The translations under genes and the position numbers were made by a program. The notes beneath the pieces are model-generated. The model saw only the letters and a program-made list of their open reading frames with translations. It ran no database searches and was not told the origin of the DNA. From assembly GCA_964355945.1 (NCBI GenBank), contig CAYHGE010000002.1:78693-142692 (forward strand): a stretch of DNA of 64,000 bases. The letters are read 5' to 3'. How positions within the stretch are numbered: the first letter of the stretch is position 1; the number at the start of each line of letters is the position of its first letter. The DNA comes from CAIVAT01 sp964355945 (GTDB lineage: Bacteria > Bacteroidota > Bacteroidia > Bacteroidales > FEN-979). Below are positions 29,293 through 37,377 of the stretch, piece by piece.

Positions 29293-31962
29293 CTAAAATT
29301 CCTCATATTCTGTTCTGGAAATCACTTCATCCTGGATCTGTTTTCCAAGTTCAACCCAGTACTGGGTAAATCCGGCAACGCGGACAAGCAAGCTCCTGTA
29401 TTTATCCGGGTCGGCCTGTGCCTGCTTAAGCATCCGTGAATCGACGATGTTGAATTGCACGTGGAAGCCACCTTTACGAAGATAGGCACGGATCAGTTCC
29501 AGAAATTTCCGTGATCCTTCCCTGCCTCTGACAACGGAAGGATGGATCTTCATGTTGAGTTGTGAATTCTGTGATTCGGCGTGGTTCCAGCACGTAGCAG
29601 AGTTAAACAGGGCATAAGGACCATTCTTGTCAGTGCCGGGATATGCTGAAACGGATCCGTCCGAAAAAGTTGTGCCGCTTAACCGCCCGTCGGGGCCGGC
29701 CAATGTAACGGCCCCCATTGGTCCATGAGTGGATACAGATATCTGGCAGGCATACATCGGCTGATCGTAGAGCGACCGGTAGTTATGTGCCATTTTACAG
29801 AACCACTCTTCCCATTCCTTAAGGATGTTATCAACAAATGGGTTGTCGTTACCGAATTTAGGTGCATCTAGACTTTGCCGGTGGATTTTTTTCCAGAGAT
29901 GATGGTCCTCGCCGGGAACCTGATCGATTAACGACCAGGAACCGGTTTCCTTCGCAGTTTTGTATCCGAAATTGGCCAGGATTGCCTTTCGGTATTCATC
30001 CAGGGTGTAATTATGCTCTGCAAAGATGTTTTTTTTCATCGAACCCAGTGAATTTACCAGGTTCGTTGTACCACAGGTCTCGATATTGAAAGTTGTATTG
30101 TAGCGGCAGCCCATTTGCCCGATATCTTTTCCTTTTGTAAGGCAATCAGGCTTCAGCATTGAATTGACCAGAGAGGGGGAAATTTTCCGCCAGGCGTCAT
30201 GCTGGATGTTGTTTGCCAGGGTCAGCACATGACAGGCCCGGCTGAAATAATCCTTAAAGGCCTGCCAGATTTCGGCGTAATCATCCAGGTTATATCCATG
30301 CGGCGGAAAAATCCGTTGACCCGTTCGCATATCCATGCCATTGAAAATGACAACTTCCAGTAATTTCGGAAGGTTCAGAAAGTGTACGCCAACGCTGGTG
30401 GCAGGAGCAGAACCTCCTGGTATCCAGTGAATTTCATTGTCAAGTTCAAGTGGCATCCAGCTGCCGGGAGATGTTTCAAGGCAGCCTCCTATTGCCCATG
30501 CGCGGGCCTCTTCGAGATGCAATCCCTCATGGCCATAGTTTCCAAGCAGAAACTCCATTGCTACCTGGTTGTTAATCCATGCAGGGTAGCCGGTACCGGT
30601 TTTTGTACATTCGATACCTTTTAAAAGAAACTCTTCAGGAAGTTTTTCATCGTACAGGAGAGACAGTGTGGGTTGCGGGGTATCGCAGGTTATCCCGGCC
30701 TCAAGGATGAGAATTTCAAGATCATTGGCAGCAGATGTGCCATCTTTTAGCAGTCCGCCGAGACACAGGTTGTTGAATGTATTCCCGGAGAGGACTCCGC
30801 CAACCACGCCCATCGATGCAAAACAGTCTATTTCAGTGAATTTGATCCGCATGCACTCCAGCAATTCGAGGGTTTTTTCGCGGTCGATCACGCCATTTTT
30901 CATATCACGTTGCCAGAATGGAAAGAGTACCTGACCTACACGGCCGGGGGATAGCCCCGATATGGCATCTTCATTCAGGACTGCCACATGGAAGATCCAC
31001 AGCATTTGCAATGCGTCATGAAAAGACCGGGGAGGCTTACAGGCGATCCAGGCAAGCCGTTCGGACATCTCCAGGTATTCAGTTTTTTGCCTGGCTTCAG
31101 TTTCGATCGATGCAAGAAAATCTGCTTCTGCTGCATAATTTTCAATCCAATGTTTGATGCCTTCAAGTGTGATGATAACAGCGTTGTAGAAATAGATGCG
31201 GTCCATGTCAGGATATCCGGCCACTTCTGCAATTCTGTCATGGCAGCTTTGGATTATCCCATCGATACCAAACTGAAGCGGATAATAATAGTTCATAACC
31301 TCCCGCCCCTGCGGAAGTGTATAGCCGGAATCGAACATGCAGATTACCGAGCGCATCAGTGCTTCCTTTTCCTTGTAACCGGGAACAAGCTGCTCATATT
31401 TGTGGCCTACATCGTCAACCGATTTGTTTTTCCATTTTTTTGCCACTTCCAGCATGGCAGGCAGTTCTTCCAGTCGTAACCCGAATTTTCCGGCGATGGA
31501 TATCACATTGCCAGCACTCTTTGTGACATTGCCTCCTCCTTTGCCCATGGTCGTAAAACTGTCGGCGGTGAGCTTTCCGGATTCCTGGGCCTCTTTGTAA
31601 AGGTCATCCTCGGCAGCCATGAAAAACGCTTCCGACAGCCAGGGCATGGGGTAGGAGCCGCGGAGATAGGATGCTTTGCCCATGGTTAGCAGTTCGCCGG
31701 GATAAATTACCGGGGTAAGATGTTCAAAACCAGCTTTCAATGCCTCTGCACGCCGGACAATTGGTATTTCTCCATCCAGGGCCTCCCATCGACGGGTGTA
31801 CCAATATGGAAATTCTATGGAAACCGAGGATTTGGCTTCAAAGTAAAGTTCTCTGGCTGCATGAGCCCTGGATGTTGGCTGTCGTTTGCTCCCGCAGGAT
31901 GTGACCTCGCCGTCGGGCTTGTTGCCGTAATAGTTGATATGAGTCTGGGCCGTGGTGTTCAT
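29293..31962 (-). CDS. hpdB: 4-hydroxyphenylacetate decarboxylase large subunit (glycyl radical enzyme)
   Basis: The enzyme decarboxylates 4-hydroxyphenylacetate to p-cresol, the end of tyrosine fermentation. The 889-residue protein has the PFL-like ten-strand barrel layout. Residues known for the clostridial enzyme all map here with a constant offset of -9: radical cysteine C494 and E496 (GGCLETSPGSW), H527 (SVGVHFLN), E628 (FNIETCGTTN) and the glycyl radical G864 (RVAGFTQYWVELGKQIQDE). The downstream small subunit separates it from phenylacetate and indoleacetate decarboxylases. It is first in the operon hpdB-hpdC-hpdA, with its own promoter box. Confidence 0.93.
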   Translation of the reverse strand: MNTTAQTHINYYGNKPDGEVTSCGSKRQPTSRAHAARELYFEAKSSVSIEFPYWYTRRWEALDGEIPIVRRAEALKAGFEHLTPVIYPGELLTMGKASYLRGSYPMPWLSEAFFMAAEDDLYKEAQESGKLTADSFTTMGKGGGNVTKSAGNVISIAGKFGLRLEELPAMLEVAKKWKNKSVDDVGHKYEQLVPGYKEKEALMRSVICMFDSGYTLPQGREVMNYYYPLQFGIDGIIQSCHDRIAEVAGYPDMDRIYFYNAVIITLEGIKHWIENYAAEADFLASIETEARQKTEYLEMSERLAWIACKPPRSFHDALQMLWIFHVAVLNEDAISGLSPGRVGQVLFPFWQRDMKNGVIDREKTLELLECMRIKFTEIDCFASMGVVGGVLSGNTFNNLCLGGLLKDGTSAANDLEILILEAGITCDTPQPTLSLLYDEKLPEEFLLKGIECTKTGTGYPAWINNQVAMEFLLGNYGHEGLHLEEARAWAIGGCLETSPGSWMPLELDNEIHWIPGGSAPATSVGVHFLNLPKLLEVVIFNGMDMRTGQRIFPPHGYNLDDYAEIWQAFKDYFSRACHVLTLANNIQHDAWRKISPSLVNSMLKPDCLTKGKDIGQMGCRYNTTFNIETCGTTNLVNSLGSMKKNIFAEHNYTLDEYRKAILANFGYKTAKETGSWSLIDQVPGEDHHLWKKIHRQSLDAPKFGNDNPFVDNILKEWEEWFCKMAHNYRSLYDQPMYACQISVSTHGPMGAVTLAGPDGRLSGTTFSDGSVSAYPGTDKNGPYALFNSATCWNHAESQNSQLNMKIHPSVVRGREGSRKFLELIRAYLRKGGFHVQFNIVDSRMLKQAQADPDKYRSLLVRVAGFTQYWVELGKQIQDEVISRTEYEEF

Positions 31963-31997
31963 TGAAATGTGATTTTCGAAAACAATGAATATGAGCC

Positions 31998-32005
31998 CAA
32001 AGTTA
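31998..32005 (-). promoter_or_regulatory. hpdBCA -7 box TAACTTTG
   Basis: The complement of CAAAGTTA is TAACTTTG, exact TAnnTTTG, 35 bases before the hpdB ATG at 31962. A 20-base palindrome lies about 30 bases further upstream. Confidence 0.6.
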
Positions 32006-32033
32006 ACGATTCATTTCCGATTCTGAACAAATG

Positions 32034-32053
32034 AAAAATGAATATTCATTTTT
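32034..32053. promoter_or_regulatory. perfect A/T-rich palindrome upstream of hpdBCA
   Basis: AAAAATGAAT/ATTCATTTTT is a perfect 20-base inverted repeat, 28 bases upstream of the hpdBCA -7 box and 11 bases after the stop of the Mpv17-like gene. It could be an operator for a dimeric regulator of hpdBCA or a weak terminator of the upstream gene; with no loop and only A/T pairs at its ends it is a poor terminator. Confidence 0.5.
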
Positions 32054-32064
32054 ATTAAAGCTTC

Positions 32065-32778
32065 TCAGAGCCTCCTCATCTGCATCATACTGGCCAGTGA
32101 CAGAAGGATGCCAAGAATAATGCTGTAAACTGCCGCAACAAGAATACGATACTCTTCGGGAAGCATGAAATTGAGACATTGGGCCGGAATCCAGAAAAAT
32201 GGGATGGTCTTTTTAATAACAAAATTCCAGAAGGGAAGCCAGTCGCCCTCCCGGATAAACTCGCTCACGTGGATTGGTGTGAAAAAACCTTTGATTGTTC
32301 CTGATGTATTGACGATGTGATTGTCGGTAAACCGGTGAAAGGTCATGAATACAGGTGCAAAGAAGAGGTTAAGTGTGGTGCTGACACTGAAGGCGGCCAG
32401 TAATTTTATCCAGCTGAAACCGGGTTGCCTGAGCACATCTGAAGGATTTATAGTAGGGAAATGGACTCCCATTGTTTTCAGCATCATGGGCGCTCCTTCC
32501 CCGAAGATCACAAAGGCAATCTTTATCGTTATGCCCAGAAAACCCCAAACCAAAGCCCTGGGGACCAGTCCAAACCCTGGTTTATTATAGACTCCTGTCC
32601 GGATCCTGAGCCCTACACATTCGCCAAATGTGGCCAGTATGGCGAACTTAATGAAACTCATCGTGTATGCATGGGCAGTGTTCAGCTCACGATACAGATT
32701 AAATACGGAGGGGAAAATAAAAAATGGAAGTAAAATAACGATGATTACTCCTAAAACAACGACATCAGCTTTCTTCAT
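32065..32778 (-). CDS. Mpv17/PMP22-like integral membrane protein
   Basis: The 237-residue protein has about five hydrophobic segments (VVVLGVIIVILLPFFIF, SFIKFAILATFGECVGL, ALVWGFLGITIKIAFVIF, KLLAAFSVSTTLNLFFAPVFM, YRILVAAVYSIILGILLSLA). The final part, TIPFFWIPAQCLNFMLPEEYRILVAA, follows the eukaryotic Mpv17/PMP22 C-terminal pattern W..wP..Q..NF..vP...R, and FFAPVFMTFHRF matches its GP..H.WY block. I infer a bacterial homologue; transport role unknown. It is transcribed separately upstream of hpdBCA and could concern uptake or export there. Confidence 0.6.
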   Translation of the reverse strand: MKKADVVVLGVIIVILLPFFIFPSVFNLYRELNTAHAYTMSFIKFAILATFGECVGLRIRTGVYNKPGFGLVPRALVWGFLGITIKIAFVIFGEGAPMMLKTMGVHFPTINPSDVLRQPGFSWIKLLAAFSVSTTLNLFFAPVFMTFHRFTDNHIVNTSGTIKGFFTPIHVSEFIREGDWLPFWNFVIKKTIPFFWIPAQCLNFMLPEEYRILVAAVYSIILGILLSLASMMQMRRL

Positions 32779-32824
32779 AAGGCAATTGCAAACAGAATCG
32801 GGTCCGGTTGTTTATAAACCGCGG

Positions 32825-32832
32825 CAAAAGTA
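32825..32832 (-). promoter_or_regulatory. -7 box TACTTTTG upstream of the Mpv17-like gene
   Basis: The complement of CAAAAGTA is TACTTTTG, exact TAnnTTTG, 46 bases before ATG 32778; a TTG (complement of 32847-32849) lies 14 bases upstream, closer than usual. Confidence 0.5.
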
Positions 32833-32872
32833 GGGATTTTACAGAACAATATGACGGCGGGAAATGGGGATA

Positions 32873-32905
32873 AAACCTTCCAGGTTTTTAAAACCTGGAA
32901 GGTTT
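32873..32905. repeat. palindromic intergenic repeat, AAACCTTCCAGG family
   Basis: Two perfect 16-base arms, AAACCTTCCAGGTTTT and its complement, flank a single T at 32889. It lies 15 bases after the yqgE stop. Palindromes of this AAACCTT.CAGGTTTT form are, as I recall, dispersed in many Bacteroidota genomes. The long stem could also end the yqgE transcript. Confidence 0.85.
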
Positions 32906-32920
32906 CAGGCTATGGTCAGA

Positions 32921-33481
32921 TTAATTAAAAGTAGGATCAGCAGGGAAATTTGCCCAAATTGCATAATCCTGACCCATATTTTTCAGGTAGTTGCTCCAGA
33001 GTGTCTCAGGAGGGTTGTTGATGATTTCAGGTACGGTTGTTTGTGAGAGTACCCATGATTTCTCTTTGAGCTCACGGTCAAGCTGATTGGGCGACCAGCC
33101 TGAATAACCCACAAAAAAGCGGATTTCGTCGGGTAACATGATCTTTTTTTTCAACATTTCCCTGATGGCATCCAGATCACCACCCCAATAAAGACCCTGC
33201 ATGATTGGTAAACTCTGGGCGATATCATCGCGTGTATGGATGAAGAAAAGGCTGTCGGTTTTTACAGGACCCCCAAGATAAACAGGCAGGTTATAACCGG
33301 TAAAACCCTTGACAATGTCTTTTAGCCTTGCTTCAATGGGTTTGTTGATGATCACCCCGAAAGTGCCTTCGTCATTGTGTTCGGCCAACAGGATAACCGA
33401 CTGACGGAAGTAGAAATCGCGCAGCGAGGGCTCAGAAATCAGGATGCTACCCTGTTTTGGTTTTGTGCGTGGTTTTTCCAT
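32921..33481 (-). CDS. YqgE/AlgH family protein
   Basis: The 186-residue protein matches UPF0301/AlgH: KPKQGSILISEPSLRDFYFRQSVILLAEHNDEGTFGVIINKPIE, PVYLGGPVKTDSLFFIHT, LYWGGDLDAIREML and RFFVGYSGWSPNQLDRELKEKSWVL. Members are small cytoplasmic proteins of unknown biochemical function, sometimes described as transcriptional regulators. The start is ATG 33481. It is divergent from murL, with 61 bases between the starts, and is followed by a palindromic repeat. Confidence 0.92.
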   Translation of the reverse strand: MEKPRTKPKQGSILISEPSLRDFYFRQSVILLAEHNDEGTFGVIINKPIEARLKDIVKGFTGYNLPVYLGGPVKTDSLFFIHTRDDIAQSLPIMQGLYWGGDLDAIREMLKKKIMLPDEIRFFVGYSGWSPNQLDRELKEKSWVLSQTTVPEIINNPPETLWSNYLKNMGQDYAIWANFPADPTFN

Positions 33482-33500
33482 GGTGTTCCTACAATTTTAT

Positions 33501-33508
33501 TACTTTTG
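33501..33508 (+). promoter_or_regulatory. murL-murD2 promoter, -7 box TACTTTTG
   Basis: TACTTTTG fits TAnnTTTG exactly and lies 34 bases before the murL ATG. No TTG is found at the expected distance. Confidence 0.55.
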
Positions 33509-33542
33509 CGTTGGGCACGTCCGACAAATATAATACCAATTC

Positions 33543-34931
33543 ATGGCAAGGTCAAGCAGACAGTCAACATTTCTTGAGTTACGCGAAAAATTTCCATTTT
33601 TTATCTTTGAAAAGCAGGAGTACGAATTGACTGCCCTGGGTCTTCATATCTGTTATACCTTTAACCTCGGAGATCAATACAAGTTTTACCCGACGCTGTT
33701 TATACCACGGAAGTCTTTCTTCCTTGCCGATGAAAAAATTGCAAACAGTCTGGATAACATCGTCTTGCATCTCGGAATGATCGAACTGATCAGTTATTGG
33801 AAAGCCACCTGTTCGCCCTCCCTTATTATCAAACCATTTGGACTTCGTCCCGAACAAATTAGTTGGTGGAAAAAACTGTATTTTCATGGCCTTGGAGAAT
33901 TTTTTTACCTGAATTCCATTGATACCAGTGAAGACAGCTTTATGGATGTGAAAGTTGCCTCACAAGTATTTTTGCCTGTTGAGGATTTTCACCTTGTAGA
34001 TAATCTGCTTATCCCGGTCGGCGGAGGCAAAGATTCGGCTGTGACACTCGAACTGCTTGGGGCAGAACCCGGATGTTTGCCACTGATCATGAATGCGCGG
34101 GGAGCAAGCCTTGCAACCATTGATACAAAGGGTTTTGCGATGGATCAACTGGTGGAAATCCAGCGGACCATTGATCCGACATTGTTTCGGTTAAATGAAA
34201 CTGGTTTTTTAAACGGTCATACCCCCTTCTCTGCGTTGCTGGCTTTTGTAACTGTCCTTGCAGCGGTGGTTACCGGTTACAGGAATATTGCCTTGTCGAA
34301 TGAATCGAGCGCCAGCGAAGCGACCATTGAAGGAACTCAGATCAACCACCAGTATTCAAAATCGTTTGAGTTTGAATCCGATTTTCGTGAATATGTAAAA
34401 CAATGGATTAGTCAGGATATCAATTATTTCAGTTTTCTTCGACCGCTTAATGAGTTGCAGATCGCCTCCCTGTTTGCTCAGTTTCCCCGGTACCATCCTG
34501 TTTTTAAAAGTTGCAATGCAGGAAGCAAAACCGATTCATGGTGCGGAGTTTGTGCCAAATGTCTCTTTACCTATATTATTTTATCTCCCTTTCTTGATGA
34601 GGACCATTTGGTGAGAATTTTCGGGAAAAGTCTTTTTTCTGACAGCAGCCTGAAGCCAATTTTAGATCAGCTTGCAGGCATTGCAGATGAGAAACCCTTC
34701 GAATGTGTGGGAACAATCAGGGAGGTGAACCTGGCATTGTGTGAAACCATCAGGCAGAATAAAGATACTAAATTGCCTTTTCTGCTTGAATATTACAGGA
34801 ATTCTGAAAATTTTTTGCAATATGACAAGATGGATTTTGCTCGTGAAATGAGTCGGATTTCGGAGGAGCATTATTTGATGCCGGGTATTCGGGAAATTCT
34901 AGAAAATTTCCATCCGACTTTATATCATTGA
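33543..34931 (+). CDS. murL: UDP-N-acetylmuramoyl-L-alanyl-L-glutamate epimerase (MurL-like)
   Basis: MurL inverts the terminal L-Glu of UDP-MurNAc-L-Ala-L-Glu to D-Glu, using ATP. The 462-residue protein has an N-terminal domain (1-145), then an N-type PP-loop VGGGKDSAVTLELLG (residues 159-173), ALSNESSASEATIEGTQINHQYSKSFEFE, and a cysteine cluster SCNAG...DSWCGVCAKC (about 326-341). The PP-loop fits carboxylate adenylation before epimerisation. The main support is context: a MurD-like ligase follows after 38 bases, as in the Xanthomonas MurD2/MurL pathway. If wrong, it is another PP-loop enzyme of unknown substrate. Confidence 0.68.
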   Translation: MARSSRQSTFLELREKFPFFIFEKQEYELTALGLHICYTFNLGDQYKFYPTLFIPRKSFFLADEKIANSLDNIVLHLGMIELISYWKATCSPSLIIKPFGLRPEQISWWKKLYFHGLGEFFYLNSIDTSEDSFMDVKVASQVFLPVEDFHLVDNLLIPVGGGKDSAVTLELLGAEPGCLPLIMNARGASLATIDTKGFAMDQLVEIQRTIDPTLFRLNETGFLNGHTPFSALLAFVTVLAAVVTGYRNIALSNESSASEATIEGTQINHQYSKSFEFESDFREYVKQWISQDINYFSFLRPLNELQIASLFAQFPRYHPVFKSCNAGSKTDSWCGVCAKCLFTYIILSPFLDEDHLVRIFGKSLFSDSSLKPILDQLAGIADEKPFECVGTIREVNLALCETIRQNKDTKLPFLLEYYRNSENFLQYDKMDFAREMSRISEEHYLMPGIREILENFHPTLYH

Positions 34932-34969
34932 ATGGTATATGCATCTATAATAATTGATAATCAATTGGT

Positions 34970-36391
34970 ATGTTAAATCTGATCCGTGAAAGGTTCGCAC
35001 ATAAATCCATCGTCCTGCTGGGATTCGGCAGGGAAGGACAAGCTTCCTATTTGCTGCTGAGGAAGGTTTTCCCGGATAAACAACTGGTCATTGCCGACCT
35101 TAGCGACGGAGTCAGGGAAAATCCGCTGATTCTCAATGATACCAATATTCAATTTATTACAGGGAACGGTTATCTTGGTCAAATTGCTGAATTTGATGTG
35201 ATTTTCAGATCCCCGGGAATCCCGGTCTGGCAAATGTTGTTAAAAGAAGGGGAGGGGGCAGGCAATCAATCAGCACCTTCTTCAGCCTGTTTCATCTCAA
35301 GGTCAAAGTTTACCTCTCAGACTGAACTGTTTCTTGAATGTTTCGCTAAACAAGTGATAGGCATTACAGGAACAAAGGGAAAAAGCACTACGTCAAGCCT
35401 GATTCATCATATTTTCAAGACCGCCGGCAAAGATGTACTTCTGATGGGAAATATTGGCAACCCTGTTTTTCATTTCATTGAAATGATTAACCCGGAAACA
35501 AGGATTGTTTTTGAAATGTCATCCCACCAATTGGAATTTATTAAGACTTCGCCACATATTTCTGTCCTGCTGAACCTCTACCAGGAACATCTCGACGCCT
35601 ATCAAAGCTTTGAGGACTATCAGCTTGCAAAACTCAACATCACGAAGTATCAGCAACCGGGTGACTTTCTTATCTATCATTGGGAGGACCAGCTTTTACA
35701 GAAGCAATTGTCTCCATTTGTTGAAAATCGCCGTTTCTTTCCCTTTTCCTTACAGCAAAGGATCCATCCAGGCGGATTTATACACGATGGCTATGTATGT
35801 TTCAATGATGGAGTTAAAATGACTCCGGTGTGGAAAATTCATCAGGACAGGTTTCTTCGCGGCGACCATAATCTGAAAAACATTCTTGCAGCTGTGAATG
35901 TTTCAATGATCTGCGGAATAGAACCTGAAAACATCGGGGATGGTGTTGCTACGTTCAAAGGACTGGAACACAGGCTTGAATATGTTGGAGAGTTTGCCAA
36001 TGTCCATTTTTACAATGATTCGATAGCCACAATTCCTGAAGCGTGCATGGAGGCTGTAAAAGCAATTCCCAAGGTGGACACCTTGATTGCCGGAGGATTT
36101 GACCGTGGAGTCGATTACACCGGGCTGGGTGAATTCCTGAACAAAACGGATATCAGGAATTTTATACTGGTAGGCCCTGCCGGCCAGCAGATCAGGAAGT
36201 ATCTCTCTACAGCCGGACACCCGGGCAGAAAGGTTTTTTTTATCAGCAGGTTTGACGATTTTAAACCCATTGCTTTCCGTGAAACCCGGGCGGGATATGC
36301 CTGCGTTCTATCCCCTGCTGCTGCCAGTTATGATGAATTTGAAAATTTCGAGGAGCGTGGTAAACGTTTCCGGGAATTGATATCCAGGTAG
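34970..36391 (+). CDS. murD2: UDP-N-acetylmuramoyl-L-alanine--glutamate ligase (MurD2-like)
   Basis: A 473-residue Mur ligase of the MurD group. It has the N-terminal Rossmann part SIVLLGFGREGQASYLLLR, the ATP loop GITGTKGKSTTSSLIHHIF, LLMGNIGNPVFHFIE, the central EMSSHQLEFIKTSPHISVLLNLYQEHLD, and the C-terminal KGLEHRLEYVGEFANVHFYNDSIATIPEACMEA. Canonical MurD adds D-Glu; next to murL it is more likely the MurD2 type that adds L-Glu, which MurL then epimerises. The stop TAG is formed by the first bases of a palindromic repeat at 36388-36415. Confidence 0.85.
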   Translation: MLNLIRERFAHKSIVLLGFGREGQASYLLLRKVFPDKQLVIADLSDGVRENPLILNDTNIQFITGNGYLGQIAEFDVIFRSPGIPVWQMLLKEGEGAGNQSAPSSACFISRSKFTSQTELFLECFAKQVIGITGTKGKSTTSSLIHHIFKTAGKDVLLMGNIGNPVFHFIEMINPETRIVFEMSSHQLEFIKTSPHISVLLNLYQEHLDAYQSFEDYQLAKLNITKYQQPGDFLIYHWEDQLLQKQLSPFVENRRFFPFSLQQRIHPGGFIHDGYVCFNDGVKMTPVWKIHQDRFLRGDHNLKNILAAVNVSMICGIEPENIGDGVATFKGLEHRLEYVGEFANVHFYNDSIATIPEACMEAVKAIPKVDTLIAGGFDRGVDYTGLGEFLNKTDIRNFILVGPAGQQIRKYLSTAGHPGRKVFFISRFDDFKPIAFRETRAGYACVLSPAAASYDEFENFEERGKRFRELISR

Positions 36392-36415
36392 AGACGGGGC
36401 ATGCCCCGTCTGTAC
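36388..36415. repeat. palindromic intergenic repeat, GTAGAGACG family, copy 2
   Basis: A 28-base palindrome with a single mismatch (G36391/G36412), centred on GCATGC like copy 1 at 1269-1296; inner arm GGGG/CCCC instead of GCAG/CTGC, with both arms changed so that pairing is kept. The murD2 stop codon TAG overlaps its first four bases. Confidence 0.85.
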
Positions 36416-36429
36416 ATAGAAATGTTAAA

Positions 36430-37377
36430 ATGAAACGATTTTTTTATATCCCGATATTGATTTTATTATTCGCCGGCAGTGTTTATACACAGAATGCCGG
36501 TTATAATGCCATTGTAAATCAATATATTGAAACATATCGTGATATTGCCGTAAAGGAGATGCTCGATTATCGCATCCCGGCCAGTATCACGCTGGCCCAG
36601 GGCATCCTGGAGTCCAATGCAGGGCGAAGTCCCTTGGCAATAGAGGCAAAAAACCATTTTGGCATTAAGTGCCATAAGGGATGGACTGGGATGACATTTT
36701 ACAAGGATGATGAAACAAAAAATGAATGTTTCAGGAAGTACAACAATCCCCTGGAATCATTTAAGGACCATTCTCTTTTCCTGACCACCCGTGATCGATA
36801 CAAACCTTTGTTCAGCCTTGACATCATAGATTATAAGGGTTGGGCAAACGGATTGAAGGCCGCGGGTTATGCCACAAACCCATCCTATCCGCAACTGCTG
36901 ATCAAGACCATAGAGACCTTCCACCTTGACCGTTTTGACAGGACGTTGTTTGCAGGGCTTTCGGCCGATAGCCTTGTTGATCCGGATACAATTGAAAATA
37001 TTGCCTTGAGATACAGGTTTTTACTTGTGGCCAAAGGGATTGGTAACCGCAATGTCTTTGAAAACAATGGGTTGCAGCTGATCATAGCAAGAGCGGATGA
37101 TAATTTGTATGTCATTGCCCGTGATTTTAATACTACCGTTACCAATCTACTCAAATATAATGATTTATCACGGGCTACCTCGCTTGAACCTGGTCAGATC
37201 GTTTACCTTATGCAAAAACGTCGCAAAGGATCAGTAAAAAGTCATCAGGTTCAAAATGGAGAGACTTGCTATTACATTTCACAACTGTATGGCCTCAGGC
37301 TTAAATTTCTGTATAAAAAAAATAATCTTTATGAAGGTGCCAGGCTACAACAAGGAATGGTTTTAAGGCTTAGGTAA
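36430..37377 (+). CDS. exported glucosaminidase with LysM domain
   Basis: A 315-residue peptidoglycan hydrolase. A signal peptide (MKRFFYIPILILLFAGSVYTQ) precedes the glucosaminidase domain (about 30-165) with ITLAQGILESNAGRSPLAIEAKNHFGIKCHKGW, where the Glu of ILESN is the catalytic residue, and FKDHSLFLTTRDRYKPLF. C-terminal LysM-like modules (LQLIIARADDNLYVIARDFNTTVTNLLKYNDL; HQVQNGETCYYISQLYGLRLKFLYKKNNLYEGARLQQGMVLRLR) would bind glycan. It follows murD2 after 38 bases, forming a peptidoglycan gene group. Its 3' end overlaps the convergent DUF3352 gene by 15 bases. Confidence 0.9.
   Translation: MKRFFYIPILILLFAGSVYTQNAGYNAIVNQYIETYRDIAVKEMLDYRIPASITLAQGILESNAGRSPLAIEAKNHFGIKCHKGWTGMTFYKDDETKNECFRKYNNPLESFKDHSLFLTTRDRYKPLFSLDIIDYKGWANGLKAAGYATNPSYPQLLIKTIETFHLDRFDRTLFAGLSADSLVDPDTIENIALRYRFLLVAKGIGNRNVFENNGLQLIIARADDNLYVIARDFNTTVTNLLKYNDLSRATSLEPGQIVYLMQKRRKGSVKSHQVQNGETCYYISQLYGLRLKFLYKKNNLYEGARLQQGMVLRLR

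Noticed and set aside
30988..31479. 163-codon plus-strand frame
   Set aside because: It is antisense to hpdB and has no recognisable domain.
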